Assembly (NCBI RefSeq): GCF_000471905.2 | Contig: NW_006500351.1 | Coordinates: 2,420,300 to 2,484,299, forward strand | DNA from: Amborella trichopoda | Taxonomy: Eukaryota; Streptophyta; Magnoliopsida; Amborellales; Amborellaceae | DNA: 64,000 nt | Direction: 5' to 3' | Shown here: in pieces, positions 1 through 10,229 of the stretch | Layout of the letters: every line of letters begins with the position of its first letter | Numbering within the stretch: the stretch's first letter is position 1 | The notes under the pieces: generated by a model | The model's database searches: none | Seen by the model: only the letters and a program-made list of their open reading frames with translations | Told to the model about the DNA's origin: nothing | Made by a program: the position numbers and the translations under genes

Positions 1-754
1 TTCAATCAATACAAAACCAAATAGAAACCTCTATATGTAGTGAGCATCGCAATGCTTTTTGGGAAAGGAAAAAGCACAGTATTAGTCTACCGTATGAACA
101 AGAATTTGATGAAAAACAAATACCTACAATAACAAGTAAGCAAATAGCATTCCATTATATTTGATTAATTCTTGTAATATATGGGTATAATTTAGGCAGA
201 ATATTATTATTATAATAAGAGGAATAATGGATATATCAATTACAAACCACTGTGTGTGGTTGAAATCCCCTATTTTCACATTAAATACTATTTTAAATTG
301 CATAACATCAATATTTCATCCTTATAGAAATTGTACATGTAGTTATATAATCTGTAAAATTACAAGTAACAGACTGTAAATGGACTGTATACAAAGAACG
401 CACTGTATTCAAACTGATACAAACAGATTACAAAGGGAACTTAATAACACACTTACTGTTTACATATGCAATAACTGGAAAAGAGTTTCCAGTGTTGAGG
501 GCAATAGGAAGGAAGAGAGTGAAGATTGCAATCACACATGCTAGATATTAAGAAAAGGAGGAAAGATAGAACCTGGTAATTAAAGTGACCTGGTATTCAT
601 GAGCTATGAAGTCAGGATAGCTGTAGCAGAGTATCTTCGGGGAGAGAGAGAGAGAGGGAGTAGAGAACTAGAGCAAAGGGAGAGCAGAGTAAGGGAAGAA
701 GCTAGGAGACACTTGAGACCTGAGACCTGAGGGAAATGAAAGAGAGCCTTCCCC

Positions 755-761
755 TTTTATA
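755..761 (-). promoter_or_regulatory. TATA box of pararetrovirus/LTR-like promoter
   Basis: On the minus strand this reads TATAAAA, followed by GGGGAAGGCTCTCTTTCATTT. It resembles the TATA and start region of plant pararetrovirus genomic promoters. It lies about 370 bp downstream of the stop of the 408-codon ORF and below three tandem enhancer-like repeats, as expected for a promoter at the end of a circular pararetrovirus genome. The pyrimidine-rich DNA from about 725 down to about 600 would be the leader. The role is inferred from position and composition only. Confidence 0.5.
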
Positions 762-882
762 GACGAAGGAGGAGGAGGTTGCTTCATTCCGAAGGAAAGG
801 GTGACGACAAGGAAGAGAAAAGACATAAACCAGAAAAGCTAAAAGGGAAAAAGACAAAAAAAGAAAAAGAAGATGCTTAAAG

Positions 883-1041
883 AAGCATCTTGTACAGTGA
901 CTTTTGTTTGCTTATGTCGGTGGCTAGAGTGAAAAGGCATCTTTGAACAGTATCCTTTTGTCTTCTTATGCTGGTGGCTACAGTGAAAGGCATCTTTGAA
1001 CAGTATTCTTTTGTCTTCTTATGCTGGTGGCTACAGTGACG
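883..1041 (-). repeat. Three 53-bp tandem repeats, enhancer-like
   Basis: Units start near 883, 936 and 989. The second and third are almost identical and the first is divergent. Each carries GTGGCTACAGTGA and GGCATCTTTGAACAGTAT boxes. The last unit ends in a TGACGGTCA motif, close to the TGACG core bound by plant bZIP factors. The array lies between the 408-codon ORF and the TATA box on the same strand, which fits upstream activating repeats. Confidence 0.7.
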
Positions 1042-1129
1042 GTCATCAAGTATTTGTCGTATATGTCGGCAGCATAGTTAAAGGCATAATATCTTGAGGT
1101 GACAGGTGATCTGGTACTGTGTAGCATTT

Positions 1130-2356
1130 TTATGGTCTTTGGCTGAATTCATTTGGGTCTTCTTCTTCTTCTGGGTATGTTTCTTCTTCTGGATCTGCTT
1201 CTTCAAGTGGGAAGTATTTGTTGGTGTGCAATGGTGAAGATTGTGCGGTTTCATCTGATGAGACCGGTTTTCTTCCTGCTTCTGCAAAGATCTCTTTCAT
1301 TTGTTGTTCTAACATTTCTTTGGAAGCATTGGGGTTTGATTGGAGCATATTTCGTAAATATGTGGGAAAGTCAAATGAAGTATTGGCTGTATTATGGTCA
1401 CTTGGACTTGAGTTATATATAGGTTTTTGTGGAGGTATTCTTTTGGGAACTATAGTTGTGGGATCCATATTGAAGATATCCCACCATTTGACTGAGATGG
1501 TTTTGCCCAGTCTTGGAATGTAGGTATGGTCGGCTGTATTATTAACAGAGATGGTATATTCCCATTTCATAATCCATGGGAGTTGGTATAGTGCTACAAA
1601 GTATAGGTGATTGTCAGTATTATTATCACTATTATTGAACTGCACAAATTGTTCCTGCACTTTTTGGAAAGCAGGAGGTAAAATTGAAGTGGTTGATCCC
1701 CAAATTAAAAACCAATTTTTAAACCAGTTAGGGAATCGTTCGAAAATAGGTAATCTGAACTGGATATACCAGCTATGGGTATTGTTTGGATTTTGATAAT
1801 AAAATACTTTATGCCAAGCTTCTATGTATTTGGCATATTTATAATATTTGTATGAAAAATCGGGATTATGTAATTTCTTTCCTTGAGCAGGATTGCAACC
1901 CCACTCATCATAAGAGAGTAATTTCTTGATCTGCATTTTGGAGTAAGCAATAACTCTAGTATTCTGTTGGTAGTAATGGACAACAGATATGGATCCTGTT
2001 TCCATGAGAATGGCTTCATAATATTTTCTGATTTTGACGCCATTGGTTGGATTCAAATGATTTATCAAATATAACGGAGCGAGTTTGATGGGGTCCATAT
2101 TTGTATGATGGTCATCAATGGTGATGTTCATAAGGTAGGCTCTTTCAATGTATGAAGACCTAGGCAAATTAGGTCTCTGATTAGATTTAGATTGTGCTTG
2201 AGAATAAGCAGGAGTCGATGTATTAGTATCTGGGTAGGTAATTTGGTGAATAGGAGAATTGGAAGGTGAAAGGGTTGCCAAAGGCGGGAATTCACCTTCA
2301 AATGATATTATATTCAGTGGGCGTTTTTCGTTGCGAGAATTGCTACGAGAACCCAT
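1130..2356 (-). CDS. Endogenous pararetrovirus-like protein of unknown function
   Basis: An uninterrupted 408-codon ORF starts at a clear ATG (MGSRSNSRN) and ends 370 bp before a pararetrovirus-like promoter. The N-terminal 60 residues are Ser/Asn/Pro rich. Residues about 65-300 form a Trp/Tyr/Phe-rich globular region with WHKVFYYQNPNNTHSW, FPNWFKNWFLIWG and LPWIMKWEY segments. The C terminus is strongly acidic (PEEE repeats). No reverse transcriptase, protease, CCHC finger or movement-protein motif is visible. The arrangement (single ORF, promoter downstream, viral-looking DNA ending at a TA microsatellite) fits a fragment of an endogenous caulimovirid, possibly the second ORF of a florendovirus-type genome. 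That assignment rests on recall of the family layout and is not proven. An alternative is an ORF of an unrecognised retroelement. It is unusual among the repeats here in having no internal stop. Confidence 0.55.
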   Translation of the reverse strand: MGSRSNSRNEKRPLNIISFEGEFPPLATLSPSNSPIHQITYPDTNTSTPAYSQAQSKSNQRPNLPRSSYIERAYLMNITIDDHHTNMDPIKLAPLYLINHLNPTNGVKIRKYYEAILMETGSISVVHYYQQNTRVIAYSKMQIKKLLSYDEWGCNPAQGKKLHNPDFSYKYYKYAKYIEAWHKVFYYQNPNNTHSWYIQFRLPIFERFPNWFKNWFLIWGSTTSILPPAFQKVQEQFVQFNNSDNNTDNHLYFVALYQLPWIMKWEYTISVNNTADHTYIPRLGKTISVKWWDIFNMDPTTIVPKRIPPQKPIYNSSPSDHNTANTSFDFPTYLRNMLQSNPNASKEMLEQQMKEIFAEAGRKPVSSDETAQSSPLHTNKYFPLEEADPEEETYPEEEEDPNEFSQRP

Positions 2357-2432
2357 GAGATTAGGTGGATGTGATAGAGTAGTATTATTTCTATTAGCTG
2401 CAAAGAGCTGTAGTGCAAGTGAAAGTGGTGAT

Positions 2433-2437
<5 letters not shown>

Positions 2438-2471
<34 letters not shown>
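2438..2471. repeat. (TA)n microsatellite
   Basis: Seventeen TA units. They lie about 80 bp upstream of the start codon of the pararetrovirus-like ORF and mark the point where viral-looking sequence stops. Endogenous caulimovirid insertions in several plants are known to sit beside TA repeats. Confidence 0.95.
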
Positions 2472-2472
<1 letters not shown>

Positions 2473-2675
2473 TAACTTAAAACTATACTATTTTAAAAAA
2501 GTGGGTTGGATCTAGATGGGATTCATCTGTACCCGGATCCAATGCGAATAGTAATTTCGATATTAAATTTGGATAAAATTTTTTATCCAAATATCGAATC
2601 CATACGTAGATTCGAATAGGATTCGAACTTTGGGTTTCGTATCTAGATCGGGTAAATTCTCAGCCCTAATTGTCC

Positions 2676-3760
2676 GGAGATAGCTTAACCCATCATCCTC
2701 ATAAATCGACAGTTTAAAGTTGTTCGAAGATGGCTTAGCCTATCATCCTCATATATCAACAGTTTGAAGCAACCTAGAGATGGCTTAACTCGTCATCCTC
2801 ATCACCCGATAATTAAGGCATTAAAAGCTTTATGCACCGTGAGACATTCGGTTACGAAAATGGGGATTTCTTCGTCGATGCGAAGGGGGTTTCTCATGAA
2901 AGCAGAGCCGTTAAATTCTTGACTCATTGCTTTATCACTCTTAAAATGTATAGTATGGATTAAGTTGAACAACGAAAGTGGTTGTAGCTCACTGACAACA
3001 CTGACGGATTCTTGATTTTCTCTCGCGAGATCATGAAGTTCGAATGTTTAAACTTCAAGGTGAGTATCAGTGACTATCATCAAGAAATACTTACGTGAAC
3101 AACCCAATAGTGAGATTAGCAGCATGAAAAGATAAACACAAGAGGTAAATAGCGTTCTGCAGATAAGATTACGTCCTGCCGATTATGTGATTCGAACGAA
3201 ATAAGTCAAAGATGAAGATGACAGGTGAAGATTCGAAGATGGGAAATGCATGGTTATCCATTGAAAACCATAACTTAACAGTATAAAAAGGGGATCTCTC
3301 GATTGAAGATTAGTCGCACATTTTTTATAGACACAGTCTAATAGAGATAAACATTATTGCGGGATTTTTACCTCAGTAAGAATTAAGAGTGGGAAAAGAT
3401 AGTGAGATACTCAGGACACAGAGAAAGAGATAATTGTCTTTTACGATCCACTTGAGACCCATTCTCTTAGGAAGACTAGACTTGAAGGATAGTATCACGA
3501 CGTACATCTACAGGTATATGGGCCAATATGCCCATGATGTTATATTTTCTCTTTTGATATGCTTGTATTTTCTTTCTTAGAAACAAATAGTTTCAAGGCT
3601 AGAATCAAAGGTATTCGGCTTATTTTCTTTCTTTTATTTAGCCGATGTAAATTGTAACATGGGTTTAAACCTTTGGATTTGTTTAGTTCCCAATATAATA
3701 TAAATCATGTGTTTCTAACATGGTGTGTACAGGTAAATTTGGCCCCAAATGCGATGTCCT
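2676..3760 (+). mobile_element. Candidate LTR or viral promoter block
   Basis: The block opens with three tandem 50-bp units (2676, 2726, 2776) sharing GATGGCTTA and ATCATCCTCAT. A TATAAAAAGGGGATCTCTCG promoter core follows at 3282, then a leader-like stretch, and an AATATAATATAAATCATG polyadenylation-like tract near 3692. This order (U3 repeats, TATA, leader, A-rich signal) is that of a solo LTR or a pararetrovirus intergenic region in plus orientation. Ends are not defined, no TSD was found, and no coding sequence is present. Confidence 0.35.
3282..3290 (+). promoter_or_regulatory. TATA box
   Basis: TATAAAAAG is followed by GGGATCTCTCG. It sits downstream of the 50-bp tandem repeats and no host ORF follows, so it probably belongs to the LTR-like block. 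Confidence 0.4.
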
Positions 3761-3829
3761 CTGATTTCTATTTGGAGTTTAATGTTTGTTTAAACATTTC
3801 CTTTTAAACATATTAAGAATTCACATTTC

Positions 3830-4104
3830 GGAGCGTCCAATGACAAAAATAGCTTTCAAATCTTGGAAATAGTGTATCTTGTAATGTATTATCTAGACCG
3901 TCAATTTTTAAGATTTTCAAGTATTCATAGATCTACTCAATCTACACTTAATTTGAACTTTATATTTTATAATTAGAGATAAAAATAAAATTTCAAGACA
4001 TCATAAAAATTTCTGATACTGAAACATCATATTTTGGCACTATTTAAGGGTGTGCCCTACTTTGATGGTTTAGAGTCTTGACCTTATACAAACTACACCC
4101 TTAG
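3830..4104 (+). mobile_element. Family-B MITE, right part
   Basis: This shares the family-B core: a TCAATTTTTAAGATTTTCAA box, GTATTCATAGATCTACTCAA, and TATTTTATAATTAGAGAT. It also has the right terminal repeat (CCTTATACAAACTACACCC). The left part is missing or diverged. It abuts the 3' end of the RTE LINE. Confidence 0.65.
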
Positions 4105-5117
4105 ATCATCATCATCATTTTAGCCTTTTCCCAATTAATTGGGGTCGGTTACATGAATCTTGGTTTTCATTTATGCTATATTAAAGACCATGTCTTCAGT
4201 GAGGCTACAAGTCCCCATATTTTTTGTGACTACTTCCAACCATGTTCTTTTGGGCATATCCCTTGGCCTTTTTAGTCCTTCCACTTGAACTAACTCGTAC
4301 CTCCTAATATGTGTTGTACTTAATCGGCGCCACACATGGCCAGCCCACCTAAGTCTACTCTCGCTCATTCTATCCCTTCTTGTCTTACCACTCATCCATC
4401 TCAACATTCTTATCTCTGATATATTCATTCTATGGGTATATTGATTTTTGTTCACCCAACATTTCGTCCCATAGAGAAAAGCTAGTCTCATTGATGTCTT
4501 ATAGAACTTGCCATCGGCCTCATTGGTATGCAGTGATCATATAAAATACCAATTGTACATCTCCACTTCGCTCACCCAGCTCTAATTATGTGTGAGACAT
4601 CTTCCCTGATCTCTCCATTTACCTAGATTATTGACCCAAGATATCAAAAGTACGATTCTTTTTGTACTTCCTGACCATTAATCTTAACTACTTCATCATT
4701 TCTACTACTATTATTACTAAACTTGCAGTCCATAGACTTTGTCTTAGTTCGCCTAATTTTAAAACCTTTGCATTTTAGAGCATCCCTCCAAAATTCTACC
4801 TTTGTGTTGACGATGTTACGGGTCTCATCAATCAAAATTATGTCATCTGCGAACACCATGCACCACGATACCTCATCCTGTATATGCCTAATTAAGTCAT
4901 TCATAACTAAGACAAAGAGAAACAAACTCCATACTAACCTTTGATGTAGACCTATTGTAACAAAAAACTCACTGCCCTCTCTACTAGTTGTTCGTACACT
5001 AGTTACCACTCCATTGTACATATCTCTGACCAAGTCAAATCTTATAGATAATTTTAGCAAAAGAAATCTAATCTTATATGCATTTTTAAAATTGTTAATT
5101 TTGATCTTCATGGACAT
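4105..5117 (-). mobile_element. RTE-clade LINE, 5'-truncated and decayed
   Basis: Minus-strand translation gives reverse-transcriptase palm sequence with the catalytic box MVFADDIILID near 4835-4865. It continues through a -RRTKTKSMDCKF- segment and then the C-terminal region (LRWAGHVWRR, then KRPRDMPKRTWLEVV). Stops and frameshifts break the frame between 4500 and 4640. The 3' end is CCCCAATTAATTGGGAAAAGGC followed by a short (GAT)n run at 4105-4116 instead of poly(A), which is typical of plant RTE elements. It is 5'-truncated inside the RT domain and cannot be active. Confidence 0.85.
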
Positions 5118-5267
5118 CTATCATAATCGAGCAATATATGGCATGGTTTAGTTGCAATATTATAAAAAACAAACAATACTTGTTGGTCCCATTGCAAACC
5201 AGAGGCCAAGCCAGGGTCGTTTTATTGGGCATAAAACAAACTAGATTTTTATATTTGGGCTCAAATA

Positions 5268-5690
5268 TTTTGGAGCAGGAGATTCTAAGATCACCATTAG
5301 AGTGGTGAATTCTAGAATAAGCCTTGGGTTGTTCTAGAATACACCTCCCTAATAGTTATATTAGAATTTTCTTCTCTGATATTTTTTTTACTATTGAATG
5401 CTCTTGCATTTTCAAAAATGGTTTTTGCCTATAACTTGTTCTAGTCTTTTAGAAAATGGACTTTTTGTCATTTTAAGATCCCTCCAAAAGTCAATTTACA
5501 ATTTAAAAAGATTATTTTGACTTTTTTCAATCATTTTGAATTTGACAGATACACTTTTTAGAATTTTTCAATAAGCTATTATTATTAATATAATTTTTAA
5601 TTTGCAAGGACATTTTGCGGTCAAATGATTTGGAGTACGAGATTCTACGATCATCTTTAGAGTGGTGAATTCTAGAATAACCCTTTATAT
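5268..5690. repeat. Direct repeat pair, about 60 bp
   Basis: A segment containing TTTAGAGTGGTGAATTCTAG occurs at about 5628-5690. A close relative (ATTAGAGTGGTGAATTCTAG) lies at 5268-5330 in the same orientation. The 300 bp between them is AT-rich with no ORF. It may be an old solo insertion or a local duplication. Confidence 0.6.
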
Positions 5691-5699
5691 TTATAGAAC

Positions 5700-7070
5700 T
5701 TTTTTTAATGTTTTGTGTGTTTTGACTGTTTTTCATGATCTAACCAGGTTGATGACCGATCAAATGCTAGTGGAACTAGATGATGTGCCTTTACTGTTGG
5801 TATGTGCTTCTGGTGACAATTTAGAACAATTTAGACTCCAAATTCCAAACCCAAATAATACAATAAAAAAACAACAAAACAAAGGATCAAGGGTGGATTT
5901 TGCTATAAGTTTGATGGGTTCAGGACCTTTTATGAGCATCACACTAATTTACACTTCCCATGGTTTGGTGGGGAGATACATCCAAACCCTACAAAAGAGA
6001 ATGAAATAAAAAAACTTAGATAAATATACCTAACAAGGCTTATGATTCTTGTTTACCTTACAAAATAGAAGCATGGGGAGCTAGGCACCTTTTTGTTGGC
6101 GTCCAATTGCCTTGCAGATTAGAGAGAAGCTAAAATTTTCTCTCATTTTTTGAAGGACTTGAACTTTTTGGACTCCAGATTTTTCTCCCAGACTTAATAT
6201 TTGATTGAATTTTCCTTATGGAGGATTTCTCACCCAAGTGTAGGATCAAAGCTGCAATCCCTCTTAAAATGGATGGGCTTAGGCAATTCTCTCACCAATA
6301 AGCTCTCTAAAAAGTGTTGGATTTGTGTGGACTTTTAAGGCCTTAGACACCATTGATGTTTTATGATTCTTGACTCCAATAAGAGTAGGAGACACAAAAG
6401 GAACCTCGGTAACTCGTCAGGCCTTAATGTTAAATTCCCGGATTTGGTGGCTCATAGAGTTACAAAAACCCCAAATCTATTGGGCAGGGCATCGTGAGGG
6501 TTACGAGTTACCCCTTAGTCAAGGTTGGTAGTAGCTAGTAGACATGTTTAGCCGGTGCATGTGAAGAAGCTTCATGGTTTTCTGATGTGCTTGTAGCATT
6601 ATGGAAGATGGCTTGTCCAAGACAAGGGCCTGAACCTCGATACTTGTCCAGGACAAGGGCCTAAAAAAATATGAAAACCGAGGCAGCACACCAACCCTAG
6701 ATAGCAAGATGCGGTGGAGTAAGAATAACAAATATCCACTCTTTACCTCTTTTTGATATAAAAATATTATAGAAAAAATTAAATCAAACACCCTCCCTTT
6801 GGCATAAATTTTCTATTATGGAAATATAGAAAATGAGGAAGTTATTATTACTTGAAAATTAAAAAAGAAAAAGAAATTAAAAGAAGTCTTCTATGAAACC
6901 TTGTGAGGAATCTGTTAAGGATAATTAATAAAATAAATTTGTACTTGAAAAAGATTCAAACCCCTTATTTTATTGTAGCCTAAATATTTAATTATGAAAT
7001 TTTATAATAAGTAATTCAAAATATTAAGAAAGTGTATCATTTTTTAATTTACTTGAAAATAGAAAGGGAA
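5700..7070. other. Intergenic, no gene recognised
   Basis: AT-rich DNA. A short open frame at 5662-6009 has no recognisable domain and no promoter. Near 6600-6665 there is a small duplication with the palindromic core TTGTCCAGGACAA. Nothing else could be assigned. Confidence 0.5.
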
Positions 7071-7071
7071 A

Positions 7072-7297
7072 ATATATAATGAGAACAATTTACCTTTGGT
7101 ACAAGGTGGTCACAATTAATTTTGACCATTGGATGTGAAATTGGGTGGTTGCATTTATTTCATTGACTAAGCTCAAAGTTCAAAAGAAATTTTCTCGAAT
7201 TTTGTAACAAACCCAAGCTATTAGATTTCACATCGGATGGTTGTATGTAATTGTTACCTCCCAGTAACAAAAGTAAATGGTCCCATTGTATACATTC
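7072..7297. mobile_element. Family-C MITE, complete copy
   Basis: About 225 bp with terminal inverted repeats of roughly 55 bp. The left end reads TATAATGAGAACAATTTACC. The reverse complement of the right end reads TATACAATGGGACCATTTAC. Both continue into GG-GGT-ACAATT and GATGTGAAAT boxes. It has no coding capacity. Partial copies lie at 15780-15910, 36100-36229 and 38837-38930. TSDs were not resolved. Confidence 0.7.
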
Positions 7298-7499
7298 TCA
7301 AATAGAAAACCAATAAAATTGAAAAATAGGTATTTGTGTTCTTCCTCAATGCAAGGAGACCTTCTTATAGATTTCCAAGTCCAAGTTTTTTAAAGAGAAA
7401 GAGAGGTACTAAAATATTCAATAGTCAACATATGTTCAAACAAAAAACATTATATCAATTTCACATAGTTTTGTAATATAATAAAAATTCATAATGCTA

Positions 7500-7700
7500 A
7501 TATAATAAAAATTCATAATGCACTACCCCCATTTTTTATTGAAAACCCAAAAATACTTTATTTATAATGATTTTTAGCATTCTTTAAAAAAAGTTTATAG
7601 GCCTTACCCTGCCGATTCATCTATCCAAATAGCCAATCTGCTGATCCAAGTGGGTTTTCCTGATGGACGATCTAGATCATCGATCCATATTTTAAAAAAC
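7500..7700 (-). repeat. Family-D related fragment
   Basis: This shares with the right end of the 50906-52254 element an ATAATGCAC box, a TTTTTAGCATTCTTTAAAAA-type stretch and a CCAATCTGCTGATCC-like GATC-rich segment. It is diverged and has no defined ends. Confidence 0.4.
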
Positions 7701-8639
7701 TGTATTACCCTGTAATTCAGAGGATGGCCCAAGGGAACGTTAGATTAAACACCCACTCATTTTCGCCCTATGTTAATTATTTGTATTGGGGTTTTGACCA
7801 AACCTAGCCTTATGGTTGGATCGTTGTTAGGTATAGTCTGATGAACCAAATACCTCAAAATTTGGTGGAGGGTCCCTCTTGGCTTATCTTGAGTACCCTA
7901 GATTTCATCTCATCCCAGGCCCATTTGAAGACCTATCAACTTTTTGGTTGGAGATTCTGCTTTTTTAGATCACCCATACTTGGTCTCTCCTGTTGTCCCT
8001 GCCTTCTATGGGCTTGTTGGGTAATGTCTAAGAAGTCCAATGCATATTGCTTGATTTTGTTCTCCTGTTGTCGGGAAGATGATGCCACTTTATCTTGTCC
8101 ACTATTTCTAGACTAAGGTGATTCTAGTTTAGAATATTTTGTGTATCAAATTAGAGCCAAACACCTGAGTGAACCCGTTTTTGGTTCAACATCCTATCAC
8201 TTCCTATGATAACATTATTGTTTCATTCGGGAAAAGGGCTGGTTTTAGCACCCCCACACCCTAATCCCCATGTTGTAGTTTTCATTTCCATTGACACCAC
8301 CCCACCAACACCTTCAAAAAAGCAAACCACTAAAATTACCCAAAGAGAAGAAAAAAAAAAAAACAAGAACAATACTTGTTCTATGATGTGAAAATTACAC
8401 AAGTGATTATGGCTATTCCTTCGATCCTATGAAATCGTGTCATGATAAAAAGTTAGTATGAATGAATCTAAGAATATCAGGGTGGACTGTGACATTGAAG
8501 AAGTAGAGAGGTTGGCTACTTGTTCAGTGTTTGAGGCTAATTTGTCCCATGTAAATCTTGTACCCTTTGAAGTGTAGGATCCGCTCTTCAGAGTGGAACC
8601 CTGTGGTAGAGAGATTTCCAAACAAATTTGATTCATGAA

Positions 8640-9896
8640 AAGGCAATACTTGTCTTTAGGAGGTCTCGATTAATCTCATATAATCAAACTTATCCAACAT
8701 TCCCATCTACCATATGTTCTATCTTTAGAGTTCTAAACAGAATTGCTGATATGCTGGATAACATGACGAGGGATTTCCTGTAGGGAAGGCACAAAGGATG
8801 CACTTGGTATTGGAATTCAATTTGCACATTAAGCGATTGGGTCGTCTTGGCATTCACAGACTGAAGTTCATGAATGAGGCTTTGATCACTAAGAGGTGGT
8901 GGAGGATGGCTTCAGATTCTTCACAGTTGTGGGTTCAGGTGCTTCATGCAAAGCAAGGAGTGGAGAAAGTTGGAATTCTGGTTAAAACCCCTATATCTCT
9001 AATCAAAGCCTCTACGATATGGAAGAGCATTTTGATGTTTCTAAACCACTATTTTGTTAGATATACTAGGATGCTAGTGGGGGCTGGTGCTGCTACTGAA
9101 TTTTCGTCCTATAAATGGATTGGAAACGCTCCTTTAAAAGTAGAATTGTCTGGGGTATATGGCAGAGCTGCAGATCCTAAGCAAGGCCCAATAGAATGGT
9201 GTTGGCTTTTGGTGAGAGGACCATTTCGGATATTGGCTAAGGTACAATAGAGTGGATGAGGTGGCAAGTGCAATTTGATTAGCTGCAGTCCGTGTTGGAG
9301 AATTTTTTTCAGTTATTGACCTTCGGAGCTCGCTCAATAGGATATATTCACAGTTGAATCACTATATAGACTGCTCTATAGTGACAGATCAGTGCGGGAA
9401 GATTGTATAGCAAATAATTCATGGACGTTGCTGGTTCCTCATAGAGTTTAGCAAATAATTTATGGAAGTTGCTGGTTCCTCATAGAGTTCAACGTTTCTC
9501 TTGGATTTCTTTAAGAAACAGGATAATCACTGTTGAACAACTTAGGAAGAGATGTGTAACAAACATTACTCTTTGTATTCTGTGTAAAGAAGTCGAGGAG
9601 ACCATCAATCATTTGTTTTGCTTTCTTGAAAGTTATTTGGTCTTGGTTTCTTTCAAGTTCAAATTTGCAGTGAGTTTGGTCTCAAACTGAGGCAGCTATT
9701 TGCCCAATGGCTTTCTTAGGGCTGTGGTCCAGGGTAAGTAGGCGGTGTTCAGGGTTGTGGCTACCACCAAGGTGGTTGTTTTCATTGCTGAATGAATTGA
9801 AAGCTAGTGTCCAAAATAAGGAGGTTCTATCTTTGCATGCAAATAGAGTAGAATCAAGGAGCTGATGGAATGTTCGAAAAAATAAATAAATAAACA
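8640..9896 (+). mobile_element. L1-type LINE fragment (RT end, zf-RVT)
   Basis: Translation recovers, in several frames, the end of an L1 reverse transcriptase (VLNRIADMLDNMTRDFL, then LGIHRLKFMNEALITKRWW). The zf-RVT zinc-binding region follows (HRVQRFSWISLRNRI, then CVTNITLCILCKEVEETINHLF with Cys/Cys/His). The longest open pieces are 8798-9250 and 9469-9690. A 41-bp tandem duplication at 9408-9489 and several frameshifts inactivate it. The 3' end is an A-rich AAATAAATAAATAAAC run near 9878-9896. The 5' part (endonuclease and most of RT) is absent. Confidence 0.85.
9408..9489 (+). repeat. 41-bp tandem duplication in LINE
   Basis: Two units, 9408-9448 and 9449-9489, both with TAGCAAATAATT and GTTGCTGGTTCCTCATAGAG. 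They differ at only a few bases. The period is not a multiple of three, so the duplication shifts the zf-RVT frame. Confidence 0.9.
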
Positions 9897-10009
9897 AACT
9901 GATAGGCTAGCACGGCTTGGGGTTCAGAGGGAATTGTTATTTGTTTATATATCGAGAATTGTTCTATCCAATTTTGTACATCCTGGTTTTGTACATCAGT
10001 TTTAACTTT

Positions 10010-10225
10010 GGATGCGGTTTGTAAAACGTGTCAACCTTAAAACACTTCAAGTAAGAAGCACCTCCATATCTTATTGAAAAATACAACTTTGGTGAAAATC
10101 TATTTTCATACCTAATTATAAAAATTTGAAACTCAAAAAATGATGCAGATTGATCAGATCTACAAACACTTGAAAATCTTTGTCAAAAACTCTAAAATTT
10201 ACCCCACTTTATTCTTATCTCATTC
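10010..10225 (+). mobile_element. Family-B MITE, left part
   Basis: This carries the family-B left motifs (TGTCAACCTTAAAA near 10030, GAAGCACCTCCATATC) and the core AGATCTACAAACACTTGAAAATCTTTG. The right end was not found. Confidence 0.5.
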
Positions 10226-10229
10226 ATCT

